Shown: positions 22,858-37,800 of the stretch, one piece after another
Numbering within the stretch: position 1 is the first letter of the stretch
How the letters are laid out: the number at the start of each line of letters is the position of its first letter
Source of the DNA: Halichondria panicea
Taxonomy: Eukaryota; Porifera; Demospongiae; Suberitida; Halichondriidae
Length of the DNA: 64,000 nucleotides
Assembly: GCF_963675165.1 (NCBI RefSeq)
Contig: NC_087379.1
Location: forward strand, 8,028,339 to 8,092,338
Direction: 5' to 3'
Notes under the pieces: model-generated
Database searches by the model: none
Told to the model about the DNA's origin: nothing
The model's input: only the letters and a program-made list of their open reading frames with translations
Position numbers and translations under genes: made by a program

Positions 22858-25800
22858 ATGGCCGACATACTCAGTGCTGCCAGGGCTGGTGACTTGAGTG
22901 CTTTGCGAGATGCTATCAAGAGGGGAGAGGATGTCAACAGTGTGAAGGTAAGCTGGTTTGCAGAGCTAAAGCTGTGAAAGTCTATTTTTGCTGTCATGCT
23001 ATAAATTTAATACCTACCCAATCAAAAGTTGATTTGGGCGCTGTAAACTACGCTCACTGCACACTCAGTTTGGGGCAAATGGTAAATTCCAAAAAATAAG
23101 TGTAACTATGATCACACAGATGTGTTGTCAGAAGTTATTATTATGCTCTCACTCTTGTAGGATGGGTGGACTCCACTCATGTCGGCAGCCAGGGGAGGGC
23201 ACACTGACTGTGTTATACAGCTACTCTCCTCAGGAGCAGTGGTGGACCTGGCTAACAAGGTGAGTATCTGATACTAAACTGATGGTCTATAGGAGTTATA
23301 ATTATACATGGACATTGCCTTAAAATCACCTCTATGCTGAATAATTGTTGACAAGCATTCCATGGAATTGATTGGGTTGACTATTATTTTGGTTTGTGTG
23401 GATTTTAATCTACCGTCACTCAACTACGAGCTAACTTGCTGAAAGGTTAGAGTTAGTGTTATGTACTTTTGTGTGTGTGGATGGATGACGTCAGATGCAA
23501 CCACTCTATTATAGTAAATATTGCCAATCCTTACTTTATTTGTAATTACAGCACCAACTCTGACTGAATTCCATTATTTAAGTCCTCCAACGGTTGCTGT
23601 AATTAAAAGACGTAATTATTTGTGATGTCAGGCTCAAGGCAGTCGGCTTTTCTTTTATTATGCACATGCATTTGATTTGTAGAGCTGCTGTAAAATACAG
23701 AGACGAAAAATCAAACCGTACAGTTGGTCCACTGCATACTGAAAGATTGCACTCAACACTAGAATAGCTGTGCGCTTAAGCGCCACCATAATATTTTTGA
23801 GGTTATAAAAGTTGATTTAGGCGCTGTAAACTACGCTCACTGCACACTCAGTTTGGGGCAAATGGTAAATTCCAAAAATAAGTGTAACTATGATCTATCA
23901 CACAGATGTGTTGTCAAAAGTTATTATTATGCTCTCACTCTTGTAGACTGGGTGGACTCCACTCATGAAGGCAGCCAGGGGAGGGCACACTGACTGTGTT
24001 ATACAGCTGCTCTCCTCAGGAGCAGTGGTGGACCTGGCTGACGAGGTGAGTATCTGATACTAAACTGATGGTCTATAGGAGTTATAATTATACATGGACA
24101 TTGCCTTAAAATCACCTCTATGCTGAATAATTGTTGACAAGCATTCCATGGAATTGATTGGGTTGACTATTATTTTGGTTTGTGTGGATTTTAATCTACC
24201 GTCACTCAACTACGAGCTAACTTGCTGAAAGGTTAGAGTTAGTGTTATGTACTTTTGTGTGTGTGGATGGATGACGTCAGATGCAACCACTCTATTATAG
24301 TAAATATTGCCAATCCTTACTTTATTTGTAATTACAGCACCAACTCTGACTGAATTCCATTATTTAAGTCCTCCAACGGTTGCTGTAATTAAAAGACGTA
24401 ATTATTTGTGATGTCAGGCTCAAGGCAGTCGGCTTTTCTTTTATTATGCACATGCATTTGATTTGTAGAGCTGCTGTAAAATACAGAGACGAAAAATCAA
24501 ACCGTACAGGTGGTCCACTGCATACTGAAAGATTGCACTCAACACTAGAATAGCTGTGCGCTTAAGCGCCACCATAATATTTTTGAGGTTATAAAAGTTG
24601 ATTTAGGCGCTGTAAACTACGCTCACTGCACACTCAGTTTGGGGCAAATGGTAAATTCCAAAAATAAGTGTAACTATGATCTATCACACAGATGTGTTGT
24701 CAGAAGTTATTATTATGCTCTCACTCTTGTAGACTGGGTTGACTCCACTCATGGTGGCAGCCAGGGGAGGGCACACTGACTGTGTTATACAGCTACTCTC
24801 CTCAGGAGCAGTGGTGGACCTGGCTAAAAAGGTGAGTATCTGATACTAAACTGATGGTCTATAGGAGTTATAATTATACATGGACATTGCCTTAAAATCA
24901 CCTCTATGCTGAATAATTGTTGACAAGCATTCCATGGAATTGATTGGGTTGACTATTATTTTGGTTTGTGTGGATTTTAATCTACCGTCACTCAACTACG
25001 AGCTAACTTGCTGAAAGGTTAGAGTTAGTGTTATGTACTTTTGTGTGTGTGGATGGATGACGTCAGATGCAACCACTCTATTATAGTAAATATTGCCAAT
25101 CCTTACTTTATTTGTAATTACAGCACCAACTCTGACTGAAGTCCATTATTTAAGTCCTCCAACGGTTGCTGTAATTAAAAGACGTAATTATTTGTGATGT
25201 CAGGCTCAAGGCAGTCGGCTTTTCTTTTATTATGCACATGCATTTGATATGTAGAGCTGCTGTAAAATACAGAGACGAAAAATCAAACCGTACAGTTGGT
25301 CCACTGCATACTGAAAGATTGCACTCAACACTAGAATAGCTGTGCGCTTAAGCGCCACCATAATATTTGTGAGGTTATAAAAGTTGATTTGGGCGCTGTA
25401 AACTACGCTCACTGCACACTCAGTTTGGGGCAAATGGTAAATTCCAAAAATAAGTGTAACTATGATCTATCACACAGATGTGTTGTCAAAAGTTATTATT
25501 ATGCTCTCACTCTTGTAGTATGGGCGGACTCCACTCTATTGGGCAGCCAGGGGAGGTCACACTGACATTGTTAGACAGCTGCTCTCCTCAGGAGCAGTGG
25601 TGGACCTGGCTGACAAGGTGAGTATCTGATACTAAACTGATGGTCTATAGGAGTTATAATTATACATGGACATTGCCTTAAAATCACCTCTATGCTGAAT
25701 AATTGTTGACAAGCATTCCATGGAATTGATTGGGTTGACTATTATTTTGGTTTGTGTGGATTTTAATCTACCGTCACTCAACTACGAGCTAACTTGCTGA

Positions 25801-28800
25801 AAGGTTAGAGTTAGTGTTATGTACTTTTGTGTGTGTGGATGGATGACGTCAGATGCAACCACTCTATTATAGTAAATATTGCCAATCCTTACTTTATTTG
25901 TAATTACAGCACCAACTCTGACTGAATTCCATTATTTAAGTCCTCCAACGGTTGCTGTAATTAAAAGACGTAATTATTTGTGATGTCAGGCTCAAGGCAG
26001 TCGGCTTTTCTTTTATTATGCACATGCATTTGATTTGTAGAGCTGCTGTAAAATACAGAGACGAAAAATCAAACCGTACAGTTGGTCCACTGCATACTGA
26101 AAGATTGCACTCAACACTAGAATAGCTGTGCGCTTAAGCGCCACCATAATATTTTTGAGGTTATAAAAGTTGATTTAGGCGCTGTAAACTACGCTCACTG
26201 CACACTCAGTTTGGGGCAAATGGTAAATTCCAAAAAATAAGTGTAACTATGATCACACAGATGTGTTGTCAAAAGTTACTGTATGCTCTCACTCTTGTAG
26301 GATGGGTGGACTCCACTCATGAGGGCAGCCAGTAGAGGGCACACTGACTGTGTTATACAGCTGCTCTCCTCAGGAGCAGTGGTGGACCTGGCTCACAAGG
26401 TGAGTATCTGATACTAAACTGATGGTCTATAGGAGTTATAATTATACATGGACATTGCCTTAAAATCACCTCTATGCTGAATAATTGTTGACAAGCATTC
26501 CATGGAATTGATTGGGTTGACTATTATTTTGGTTTGTGTGGATTTTAATCTACCGTCACTCAACTACGAGCTAACTTGCTGAAAGGTTAGAGTTAGTGTT
26601 ATGTACTTTTGTGTGTGTGGATGGATGACGTCAGATGCAACCACTCTATTATAGTAAATATTGCCAATCCTTACTTTATTTGTAATTACAGCACCAACTC
26701 TGACTGAATTCCATTATTTAAGTCCTCCAACGGTTGCTGTAATTAAAAGACGTAATTATTTGTGATGTCAGGCTCAAGGCAGTCGGCTTTTCTTTTATTA
26801 TGCACATGCATTTGATTTGTTGAGCTGCTGTAAAATACAGACACGAAAAATCAAACCGTACAGTTGGTCCACTGCATACTGAAAGATTGCACTCAACACT
26901 AGAATAGCTGTGCGCTTAAGCGCCACCATAATATTTTTGAGGTTATAAGAGTTGATTTAGGCGCTGTAAACTACGCTCACTGCACACTCAGTTTGGGGCA
27001 AATGGTAAATTCCAAAAATAAGTGTAACTATGATCTATCACACAGATGTGTTGTCAAAAGTTATTATTATGCTCTCACTCTTGTAGGATGGGCAGACTCC
27101 ACTCTTTTGGGCAGCCTATAATGGTCACACAGACTGTGTTAGACAGCTGCTCTCCTCAGGAGCAGTGGTGGACCTGGCTGACAAGGTGAGTATCTGATAC
27201 TAAACTGATGGTCTATAGGAGTTATAATTATACATGGACATTGCCTTAAAATCACCTCTATGCTGAATAATTGTTGACAAGCATTCCATGGAATTGATTG
27301 GGTTGACTATTATTTTGGTTTGTGTGGATTTTAATCTACCGTCACTCAACTACGAGCTAACTTGCTGAAAGGTTAGAGTTAGTGTTATGTACTTTTGTGT
27401 GTGTGGATGGATGACGTCAGATGCAACCACTCTATTATAGTAAATATTGCCAATCCTTACTTTATTTGTAATTACAGCACCAACTCTGACTGAATTCCAT
27501 TATTTAAGTCCTCCAACGGTTGCTGTAATTAAAAGACGTAATTATTTGTGATGTCAGGCTCAAGGCAGTCGGCTTTTCTTTTATTATGCACATGCATTTG
27601 ATTTGTAGAGCTGCTGTAAAATACAGAGACGAAAAATCAAACCGTACAGTTGGTCCACTGCATACTGAAAGATTGCACTCAACACTAGAATAGCTGTGCG
27701 CTTAAGCGCCACTATAATATTTTTGAGGTTATAAAAGTTGATTTAGGCGCTGTAAACTACGCTCACTGCACACTCAGTTTGGGGCAAATGGTAAATTCCA
27801 AAAATAAGTGTAACTATGATCTATCACACAGATGTGTTGTCAAAAGTTATTATTATGCTCTCACTCTTGTAGGATGGGGATACTCCACTCAATTCGGCAG
27901 CCAGGAGAGGTCACACTGACTGTGTTATACAGCTGCTCTCCTCAGGAGCAGTGGTGGACCTGGCTCACAAGGTGAGTATCTGATACTAAACTGATGGTCT
28001 ATAGGAGTTATAATTATACATGGACATTGCCTTAAAATCACCTCTATGCTGAATAATTGTTGACAAGCATTCCATGGAATTGATTGGGTTGACTATTATT
28101 TTGGTTTGTGTGGATTTTAATCTACCGTCACTCAACTACGAGCTAACTTGCTGAAAGGTTAGAGTTAGTGTTATGTACTTTTGTGTGTGTGGATGGATGA
28201 CGTCAGATGCAACCACTCTATTATAGTAAATATTGCCAATCCTTACTTTATTTGTAATTACAGCACCAACTCTGACTGAATTCCATTATTTAAGTCCTCC
28301 AACGGTTGCTGTAATTAAAAGACGTAATTATTTGTGATGTCAGGCTCAAGGCAGTCGGCTTTTCTTTTATTATGCACATGCATTTGATTTGTAGAGCTGC
28401 TGTAAAATACAGACACGAAAAATCAAACCGTACAGTTGGTCCACTGCATACTGAAAGATTGCACTCAACACTAGAATAGCTGTGCGCTTAAGCGCCACCA
28501 TAATATTTTTGAGGTTATAAGAGTTGATTTAGGCGCTGTAAACTACGCTCACTGCACACTCAGTTTGGGGCAAATGGTAAATTCCAAAAATAAGTGTAAC
28601 TATGATCTATCACACAGATGTGTTGTCAAAAGTTATTATTATGCTCTCACTCTTGTAGGATGGGCAGACTCCACTCTTTTGGGCAGCCTATAATGGTCAC
28701 ACAGACTGTGTTAGACAGCTGCTCTCCTCAGGAGCAGTGGTGGACCTGGCTGACAAGGTGAGTATCTGATACTAAACTGATGGTCTATAGGAGTTATAAT

Positions 28801-31800
28801 TATACATGGACATTGCCTTAAAATCACCTCTATGCTGAATAATTGTTGACAAGCATTCCATGGAATTGATTGGGTTGACTATTATTTTGGTTTGTGTGGA
28901 TTTTAATCTACCGTCACTCAACTACGAGCTAACTTGCTGAAAGGTTAGAGTTAGTGTTATGTACTTTTGTGTGTGTGGATGGATGACGTCAGATGCAACC
29001 ACTCTATTATAGTAAATATTGCCAATCCTTACTTTATTTGTAATTACAGCACCAACTCTGACTGAATTCCATTATTTAAGTCCTCCAACGGTTGCTGTAA
29101 TTAAAAGACGTAATTATTTGTGATGTCAGGCTCAAGGCAGTCGGCTTTTCTTTTATTATGCACATGCATTTGATTTGTAGAGCTGCTGTAAAATACAGAG
29201 ACGAAAAATCAAACCGTACAGTTGGTCCACTGCATACTGAAAGATTGCACTCAACACTAGAATAGCTGTGCGCTTAAGCGCCACCATAATATTTTTGAGG
29301 TTATAAAAGTTGATTTAGGCGCTGTAAACTACGCTCACTGCACACTCAGTTTGGGGCAAATGGTAAATTCCAAAAATAAGTGTAACTATGATCTATCACA
29401 CAGATGTGTTGTCAAAAGTTATTATTATGCTCTCACTCTTGTAGGATGGGGATACTCCACTCTATTGGGCAGCCAGGAGAGGTCACACAGACAGTGTTAG
29501 AGAGCTGCTCTCCTCAGGAGCCGTGGTGGACCTGGCTAACAAGGTGAGTATCTGATACTAAACTGATGGTCTATAGGAGTTATAATTATACATGGACATT
29601 GCCTTAAAATCACCTCTATGCTGAATAATTGTTGACAAGCATTCCATGGAATTGATTGGGTTGACTATTATTTTGGTTTGTGTGGATTTTAATCTACCGT
29701 CACTCAACTACGACCTAACTTGCTGAAAGGTTAGAGTTAGTGTTATGTACTTTTGTGTGTGTGGATGGATGACGTCAGATGCAACCACTCTATTATAGTA
29801 AATATTGCCAATCCTTACTTTATTTGTAATTACAGCACCAACTCTGACTGAATTCCATTATTTAAGTCCTCCAACGGTTGCTGTAATTAAAAGACGTAAT
29901 TATTTGTGATGTCAGGCTCAAGGCAGTCGGCTTTTCTTTTATTATGCACATGCATTTGATTTGTAGAGCTGCTGTAAAATACAGAGACGAAAAATCAAAC
30001 CCTACAGTTGGTCCACTGCATACTGAAAGATTGCACTCAACACTAGAATAGCTGTGCGCTTAAGCGCCACCATAATATTTTTGAGGTTATAAAAGTTGAT
30101 TTAGGCGCTGTAAACTACGCTCACTGCACACTCAGTTTGGGGCAAATGGTAAATTCCAAAAATAAGTGTAACTATGATCTATCACACAGATGTGTTGTCA
30201 AAAGTTATTATTATGCTCTCACTCTTGTAGAATGGGAGTACTCCACTCATGTGGGCAGCCAGGGGAGGTCACACTGATAGTGTTAGACAGCTGCTCTCCT
30301 CAGGAGCCGTGGTGGACCTGGCTGACAATGTGAGTATCTGATTGTGTTTATAGGCAGCATGTTTGTGACCATTAATTTTCATCATTTGGTAAATGAAATA
30401 TTTGCGCATGTACTTACAATTATGCACATTGCCAGTATTTTAATTGTTACGTTTTGCTTATAATTTTACGCTTATCTTGCTTATTTGTGTCTAAGTTGAC
30501 GAACTGGGCTACATACGTTTTCGTGGATATGTTGTACACAAATGAATAATTATGATACGTAGCACTTAAAAGGTTGTACAGTTTAATAACATAGCTGGAT
30601 AGTTGCATTTTTGCTCTTTGCCAATCCCTTTCCTTTACTTTATTTATGGTCTATCGCACAGATGTGTTCTCAAAAGTTACTGTATGCTCTCACTTTTGTA
30701 GGGTGTCTGATTTGCTAAATTTTCTGTGACGTACATACGTATATATACATGCTGTTGTAGGTGTACTGTCATCATTGTTAAGTACATGTACTGACAATCA
30801 CATGCATGACTGTACATTTCCTTAGTGCTTTAAACTGATGTCCCAGCCGGTTTTAATTTTTTATGTACTGTACGAGGTTGTTGTGCTTGTGTTCTCACTC
30901 TAGGATGTGGTTGGAAATGTAGAGCAGTGAATGTCTGTATTGTTCAGTTTACATTCATATTGTGTTGTCACTGTCTCCACTCTTGCAGGATGGGGACACT
31001 CCGCTCATGGAGGCAGCCCGCAGTGGACGGAAAGATACAGTAATACAGCTTCTCTCAGCAGGGGCTTCCCCTCTCTCCACTAATAATGTGAGCACATGTA
31101 CTTTATAGAGTACATAGTTGCGTAGTTATACTTAATGAACAATTTTACATGTACTGTACACCTATACCTCTTACAGTAGTTAATGACTGAACAGAGCTGT
31201 CATTTGTACCTTAACAGATAACTCTTAATGTGCTATTACCATTGCCAGTATCGCTCTGTCAGCAAAGTACATGTCATACACATTAGACCACTTTTACCTT
31301 TTACAATGTACGTCTCATCCCTTCATATGGTCATCATCACAGGATGGAGAGACTCCTCTGACGATGGCCAAGAAATCACCTGACTCTACCCCTTCAGTAA
31401 TAAAGCTGCTGGAGGAAGCTACTGAATCACATGTGAGTCCATACCTCAATAATGCACACACTGATCACAGAGGAGGTACAATTAGCCTCCTCTGCATTGA
31501 TCATAAGTGTTTTAGTTTAAGAGTTTGTTGTTCCTGAATTACAAATACTGTAACATTCATCAAAAACACATTAATCAACCTTTCACCAAGAGGAAGAGTA
31601 CGCAACTCCACTTAAAACAGTAGTAGGCGTTTCTTCAACCCTCCGTCACAACCACATGCTGTTGCATAAACTGTGAAATCAAATTTGCAATGAATAACAT
31701 AGTGAACAAAAATTAAAAACAGAGTAAAGACAACGGATTTAGAGCTTGTCAGAGGTCATGGTGGTGTAAACTTACTTCTCTAGAGTACCTCCCAGCCCTG

Positions 31801-34800
31801 AGTGATCGCTAGTAGATAGGAGAGCTAGAAATAGTTGAAATAACAACCCGAGTACGGTCAAAACGAAAATATTTGCGGGCGCAAAATCATAACGCGAAGT
31901 GTTTCAACCATTTACACAGGGAGGCCTGGTCCCCTTCCTTTTCGGTATAGCCTATTATTGTATATTGTTGTGGCTCATGTTAGTATCTGTGGTGATGATC
32001 AAGAGGTGTTGTTAGCATTCAAGCTATAGGTGTACATATTGTACAGTATCGATTAGTATTCTAGTAGACGTGCATTGCATGGATAATTGAAGCGTGGAAT
32101 ATGTATTATATTGTATTGCTCTTCACAGGACCATGATACAGTCAGAGAAGAGGTGTCTTCTAAATTAGGTATGTCAGCAAGAACAAGGCTATAACTATAA
32201 TATTGTGTGTGGAAGTGTTCTACAGTAGCGGTCAATATAAAGTACAGTGACGCTACTGTACCAAACACAGTTCTTGTCTCACTATAATCTGAACTAGCTT
32301 ACGTCAGCTGGTAATTTACCAAACTCAGACTCAGTTTTACTCATTCTGCAAAAGAATATAATTTACTTACTTAATAGGCATAATTATTCTATACTGCAGA
32401 TAATTCACCTGCCCCATATCTTACCATCATTATGTCTCCAATATTGAGTATGTAAGCTTAGCTGCATTGGTGTTATGGTAATTGTTCACGCCACTAATCA
32501 ATGTATAATTATAGGACCATCCGCTAAACGAGTCACTCTTCAAGAACTAGTAGAGCAATACAATCTGACTGACGAGCAACTCAACAGTGAAATAGATGAC
32601 CCTGATACTCCCAAATTGGCCTTATTTTTTGATGATGTGGAACTTTATTCGAGTGCAATGGGGCTAGCTATTGCTGAACAAGCCGATGTGAACCAATCAC
32701 GTGGAACTCAAGCAGCCATGATGAAGTGCTTGCAAATCTGGAAACAACATAATCCTTCACAAGCAACTTACAGAGCTCTACTGGATATCGCACTGAGATT
32801 GGGGAAAGGAGACACAGCTCATCAAATCTGCCAGCAACTGACCCAACGTAAGTACATGTACACATGTTACTACATGTCAGGTGATAACCACCCTCCACCT
32901 AAGCCCTCTACTAAGTAGCTATTCGACTCATATCCATAATTACCGGTATTAATATTGAAATCACAACAGAGAAGACAATCCCTATAGATTGTGACCATCA
33001 TGCATGCATGCTTGTACACATCCCTCCTAGACAGCACTGTTGAGTATAAGCGAGGTATAGGGTAATGTGTTTGTGTGTAGACTGTTAGAGCTGCTCAAGG
33101 ATCAATGAATGCAAGTAAGAGTTTCTATAAGCTTCTAGTCATGTTTTCGTATTTGTGGATTTGCAAAATAATGCTTTGTTCTCGAGTTATGCCTAGTTTT
33201 GCTTACTTGGAATGCCATTGCAGCCTTTTCTTTTCAGAAGAGTCCGTAGCAAAACTTGTTTACCGAGTGTTGCTACTCTACTTAGTATAGTTAGCTCTGC
33301 ACTAGAACGCTAGCTATTGGTAGCTGCAAGAGTGAGAAGAGAGCTGCAAGGCTCTGCTGATGGCAGCCATTAATTTTAGACTTGAATTTTTGGCATTGAT
33401 CGTTTTTAACAACAATCATCGTCGATCATTACCCACTATTTGAGTTTCCCTGTGATTGTGTATTCTGCGCAGCAAAATTAAAAATGTTTATCATGATAAT
33501 TATAATCAGCGTGTGTATAAAAGCTAGCTATTAGTAGTTTTATGCCGGTTATGTAGCTTTGGCACCTCCACCGAGGCATCAGCACCCGCGATGCTTTCAT
33601 TATTTATATCAATCTGTGTATAAAAGCTAGCTATTAGTAGCTTTATGTTATGTATCTTTGGCACCTCCACCGAGGCATCAGCACCCGCGATGCTTTCATT
33701 ATTTATATCAATCTGTGTATAAAAGCTAGCTATTAGTAGCTTTATGTTATGTAGCTTGGCACCTCCACCGAGGCATCAGCACCTGCGGTGCTTTCATTAT
33801 TTATATCAATCGGACCTCAATTTTGATACAAAAATGTGCCACAAAAATAATAATTATTTACCACTACTTTGGTTCAATAATATTACCGATTGTTTACTTT
33901 TTTACAGTCAATATTCAAAACCGAACCTACTTAAAAAAACTGGATGAGCTGATGGCCGACACAAGTGGCACTATAGAGCTACATTATCTCAAGACGCACT
34001 TTATTGGTCCCTCGGGTCTTGGCAAAACGACCACTCGACAGCGGCTTGTTGGATCCATCACTAACCTGTCTTTGCTGCCTGAAGATCAAAGGAAACGTTG
34101 CAGTACATTACTAGCCGAGTGTGAACAAGTATTGGCCTTTGTGGACAAATCTGGAACAAAGCTTGAATTCAAAGCATCTTCAAGTCTAGAGGAAGAAACA
34201 CAGTTTATCTTCTCTTACCTTATGTCCTGTGAACCTATTGAAGACAGCACTGTCAGCAATACTAGTACACCTAAGGAACAGCCCAAAAAAGAAACCACTA
34301 ACCCAAAGAAGCAAACTCAACTCAAGATCGATGAAGCTGCTACTGTACCCAAAGAAACGGTATCACCAACACCAGAACCACCGGAAAAGGTCGTGAAAGT
34401 GACCACTGTAGATGTTGGAAAGGTTGTCTCGAGACTCCGGAGTATTGTGGGTTCAGGAGAGTACACTAAAGAGCTGCTGAACAAAGTCCTACTCAATCTA
34501 GTCGATATAGGTGGGCAGCCTGGATTCGTGGAGATGTTTCCTTTTCTAAGCAAAGGCGCAGGGATTTTCCTAGTATTCTTTCGACTGGACAAAGACCTCG
34601 ATGACATGTGTCAAGTCTCCTACGAACGAGGAAAGGACAAGATCACACCGTACGATTCAACGTACACAAGCAGAGAAACGGTCTCTCAAATCCTGTCAGC
34701 TATCAGCCACCATACCAAGATTGACTCGGACATTGACAGAGAGCAGTGTAGTAAACTGGGCAATCTAGGCTCTGCTAAGCCTGTTGCTACCCTCATAGGT

Positions 34801-37800
34801 ACTTTCAAGGATGAACTGGCAATGCAAATCAAAGTCGATCTCCTGTACGAGAAATGTTGTGCCTCCACAAAAGCTGTCAGCAAAAGCGATAGTACCACTG
34901 CCAGCAAGAGCGATAGTACCACTGCCAGCAAGACCACTACCAGCAAGACCACTGCCAGCAAGAGCGATAGTACCACTGCCAGCAAGAGCGATAGTACCAC
35001 TGCCAGCAAAAGCGATAGTACTACAGCCAGCAAGAGCCATAGTACCACTGCCGACAAGAGCGATAGTACCACTACCAGCAAGAGCGATAGTACCACTGCC
35101 AGCAAGAGCCATAGTACCACTGCCGACAAGAGCGATAGTACCACTTCCAGCAAGAGCGATAGTACCACTTCCAGCAAGAGCGATAGTACCACTGCCAGCA
35201 AGACCACTACCAGCAAGAGCGATAGCACCACTGCCAGCAAGACCACTGCCAGCAAGAGCGATAGCACCACTGCCAGCAATACCACTACCAGCAAGAGCGA
35301 TAGTACCACTGCCAGCAAGAGTGATAGTACCACTGCCAGCAAGACCACTGCCAGCAAGAGCGAAAGCACCACTGCCGACAAGAGGGATGGCACCACTGCC
35401 GACAAGAGCGATGGTACCACTGCCAGCAAGAGCTATGGCACCACTGCCAGCAAGAGCGATAGTACCACTGACAGCGAGAGCGATGGCACCACTGCCAGCA
35501 AGAGCTATGGCACCACTGCCAGCAAGAGCGATGGCACCACTGCCAGCAAGAGCGATGGCACCACCGGCAACAAGAGCGATGGCAACACTGCCAGCAAGAG
35601 CAATGGCACCACTTCCAGCAAGAGCGATAGTACCACTGCCGACAAGAGCCTAAATGAACACGAACAAAAGAAAGCAATTCGGAATATTTTGACTCAACTG
35701 AAGAGTGATGAGCCTGCTAACGTCAGTGCAGAAGACATGGCTGCCATTGAGCAAACAGTCAGCCAACACCTCAACTCAGACACTTTCAAGAAAGATGTCC
35801 AAGACCGCTTAGAGCAAAAGTTGACAGAGAAAAACGAAGCTGTGAGCAAGATTACCAGCAAGTTTGAGAAATTACTTTCACACCCAAAAGACAAGAAGTT
35901 CATAGCAGTCGACAACTATGAAGGCACTGATTCTGATATGGAACCTCTTCGTGAACATCTTCATGGCATATTCAGTAGCTATTTCAAAGATGCCAAGCTT
36001 CGAATTCGCCCACAACAGCTTTTGTTGGGAGTTGTACTGAGAAAAGAGTATGACATTGTGTCTATGGAAGAATGCATTCGTATCGGTACCGAGGGGTTAA
36101 AGATGAGTGAGGAGGAAGTTCGATTCACCGTTTGGTACCTTGATCGATTTGTCGGAGCTTTGATATATCATCCAGAGATCAAGGATAAAGATGGTTGGTT
36201 TGGAAACTTTGTCATTTGCAACCCCCAAGTGGTATTCAACAGCCTCAGTGTTCTCGTTGTCAATCCGCTGCTGGAGCTCCATTCTGAAGAGGGCAATATT
36301 CAGTTTAACGATAATGAGAGAAAAAATTGGATACTCAAGGGTCAATTCTTACTGAAAACAATCACTCGATGCCATTCGGAGGAAAACCAGGGGGTGAAGA
36401 AAGACCAGTTGATTCCTGTTGAGAAGCTGCTCATACTGCTCGAGCATTCCCACCTTTTGGCCAAAATCACAACAGTGGAGGAAGACCATACCACAGAAGA
36501 AGTTGAAACGACATATTTCATCCCCGCTATTCTCAAGTGTGCATCTCGCGAGGAACTAACGAAACCACCCCCCACTGGCATTGATACACCCTCTCCAATC
36601 AAGATCACATTCAAACCCCAATACGTTCCCATTGGAGTATTTTGTGCCATGATCAGTGAATTGGTCTCAAGGGGGAGTACTGGAATTCTGGGCATGACTT
36701 GGAAACTTGCCACTGATACCTCAGTAAAGAGAAACCTCGTCTCCTTTCACATTGACGAATCTGCCAAGCATTTTGTTACCCTTATCGCTAACGTCGATTG
36801 CTATGAGATACGGATTATTCGACAGGACAGGGACCATACGATGCACGAGCTTTGTTCCTACGTCCTCTCAACCCTCCTGTTGGTGATGAAGGACATCAGT
36901 CCACTACTCACTCCAATCATTGCCTTCGACTGCTACTGTGGCAAACATGAAGATGGTTCCAAGCTTTGTCTCCTCACACCTGGAGCTGATCCCTGCTTTA
37001 AATGCACCAGCAAAGTCTCTCTGAGTCCTCACCAAGAATGCTGGTTCGCAGAAGTAAGTGAACTAACAGTTACAGTGTATGCACTATAAGAATTACCATT
37101 CCTGTGTACTAGCATTTAATTTTAGTATCAGATTATAACAGTTTTTTGTGTATTTAACTATTAATATTATGTGTGCAAGCATTCATTGTACATTGTTTTT
37201 TGTACAAAGATCAAAGGAAGAACTATGCAAATGCCATAGACTAGGATCTACAACTGTAGTAAACAGAAACTGTGCTCTATTATTCTGTGGTTGGAATTTT
37301 TGGTAGTTAGAGCACGGTTGGTGGTCAAAATAATTGATTTTAAGCCATAGAATTTTATAATAGCTACAACTGCTCCATGGTTGCAATGCGAGTACAGCTA
37401 AGTGATTCTATAAGCTTCTAGCAATGCTATCTTTCTAACAAAGGCTTTATTCTCGAGTAAAGGCTAGCTTTGCTTACCAGTACGTTGAAGGCCATTGCAG
37501 ACTCTCCAGAATCAGGAATAGCAAAATATTTTCGTAGAAAGTTGCTATTCTACATACTAGAGCCGATAGCTATTGGTAGCTGCAAGCAACTAAAAGTTAC
37601 AAACCAGTTAATGCACTGTTTTATGCTCGTGCTCTATGGATATTTTGGCCTCGCGGAAGTTCTCGAAGCATCATGTAGCACTTGGCTTCGCCTCGAGCTA
37701 TTGGCCAATAATATCCATAATATATAGAGCACTTGCAACCGTGCATTAACTAGTACGTATCCCTGTGTACAGGAAGTCAGTCTGAGAGAGGATGTTACTC

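Noticed and set aside
23161-30329. Assembly artefact explaining the 786-bp repeats
   Set aside because: Exons differ in an ordered way and one spacing is 782 bp, which false duplication would not produce. Copy number may still be misassembled.
34686-35677. Four long ORFs on both strands, Leu/Val-, Ala/Gly-, Pro- and Cys/Trp-rich
   Set aside because: Shadows of the SKSDSTTA coding repeat in the GTPase gene.
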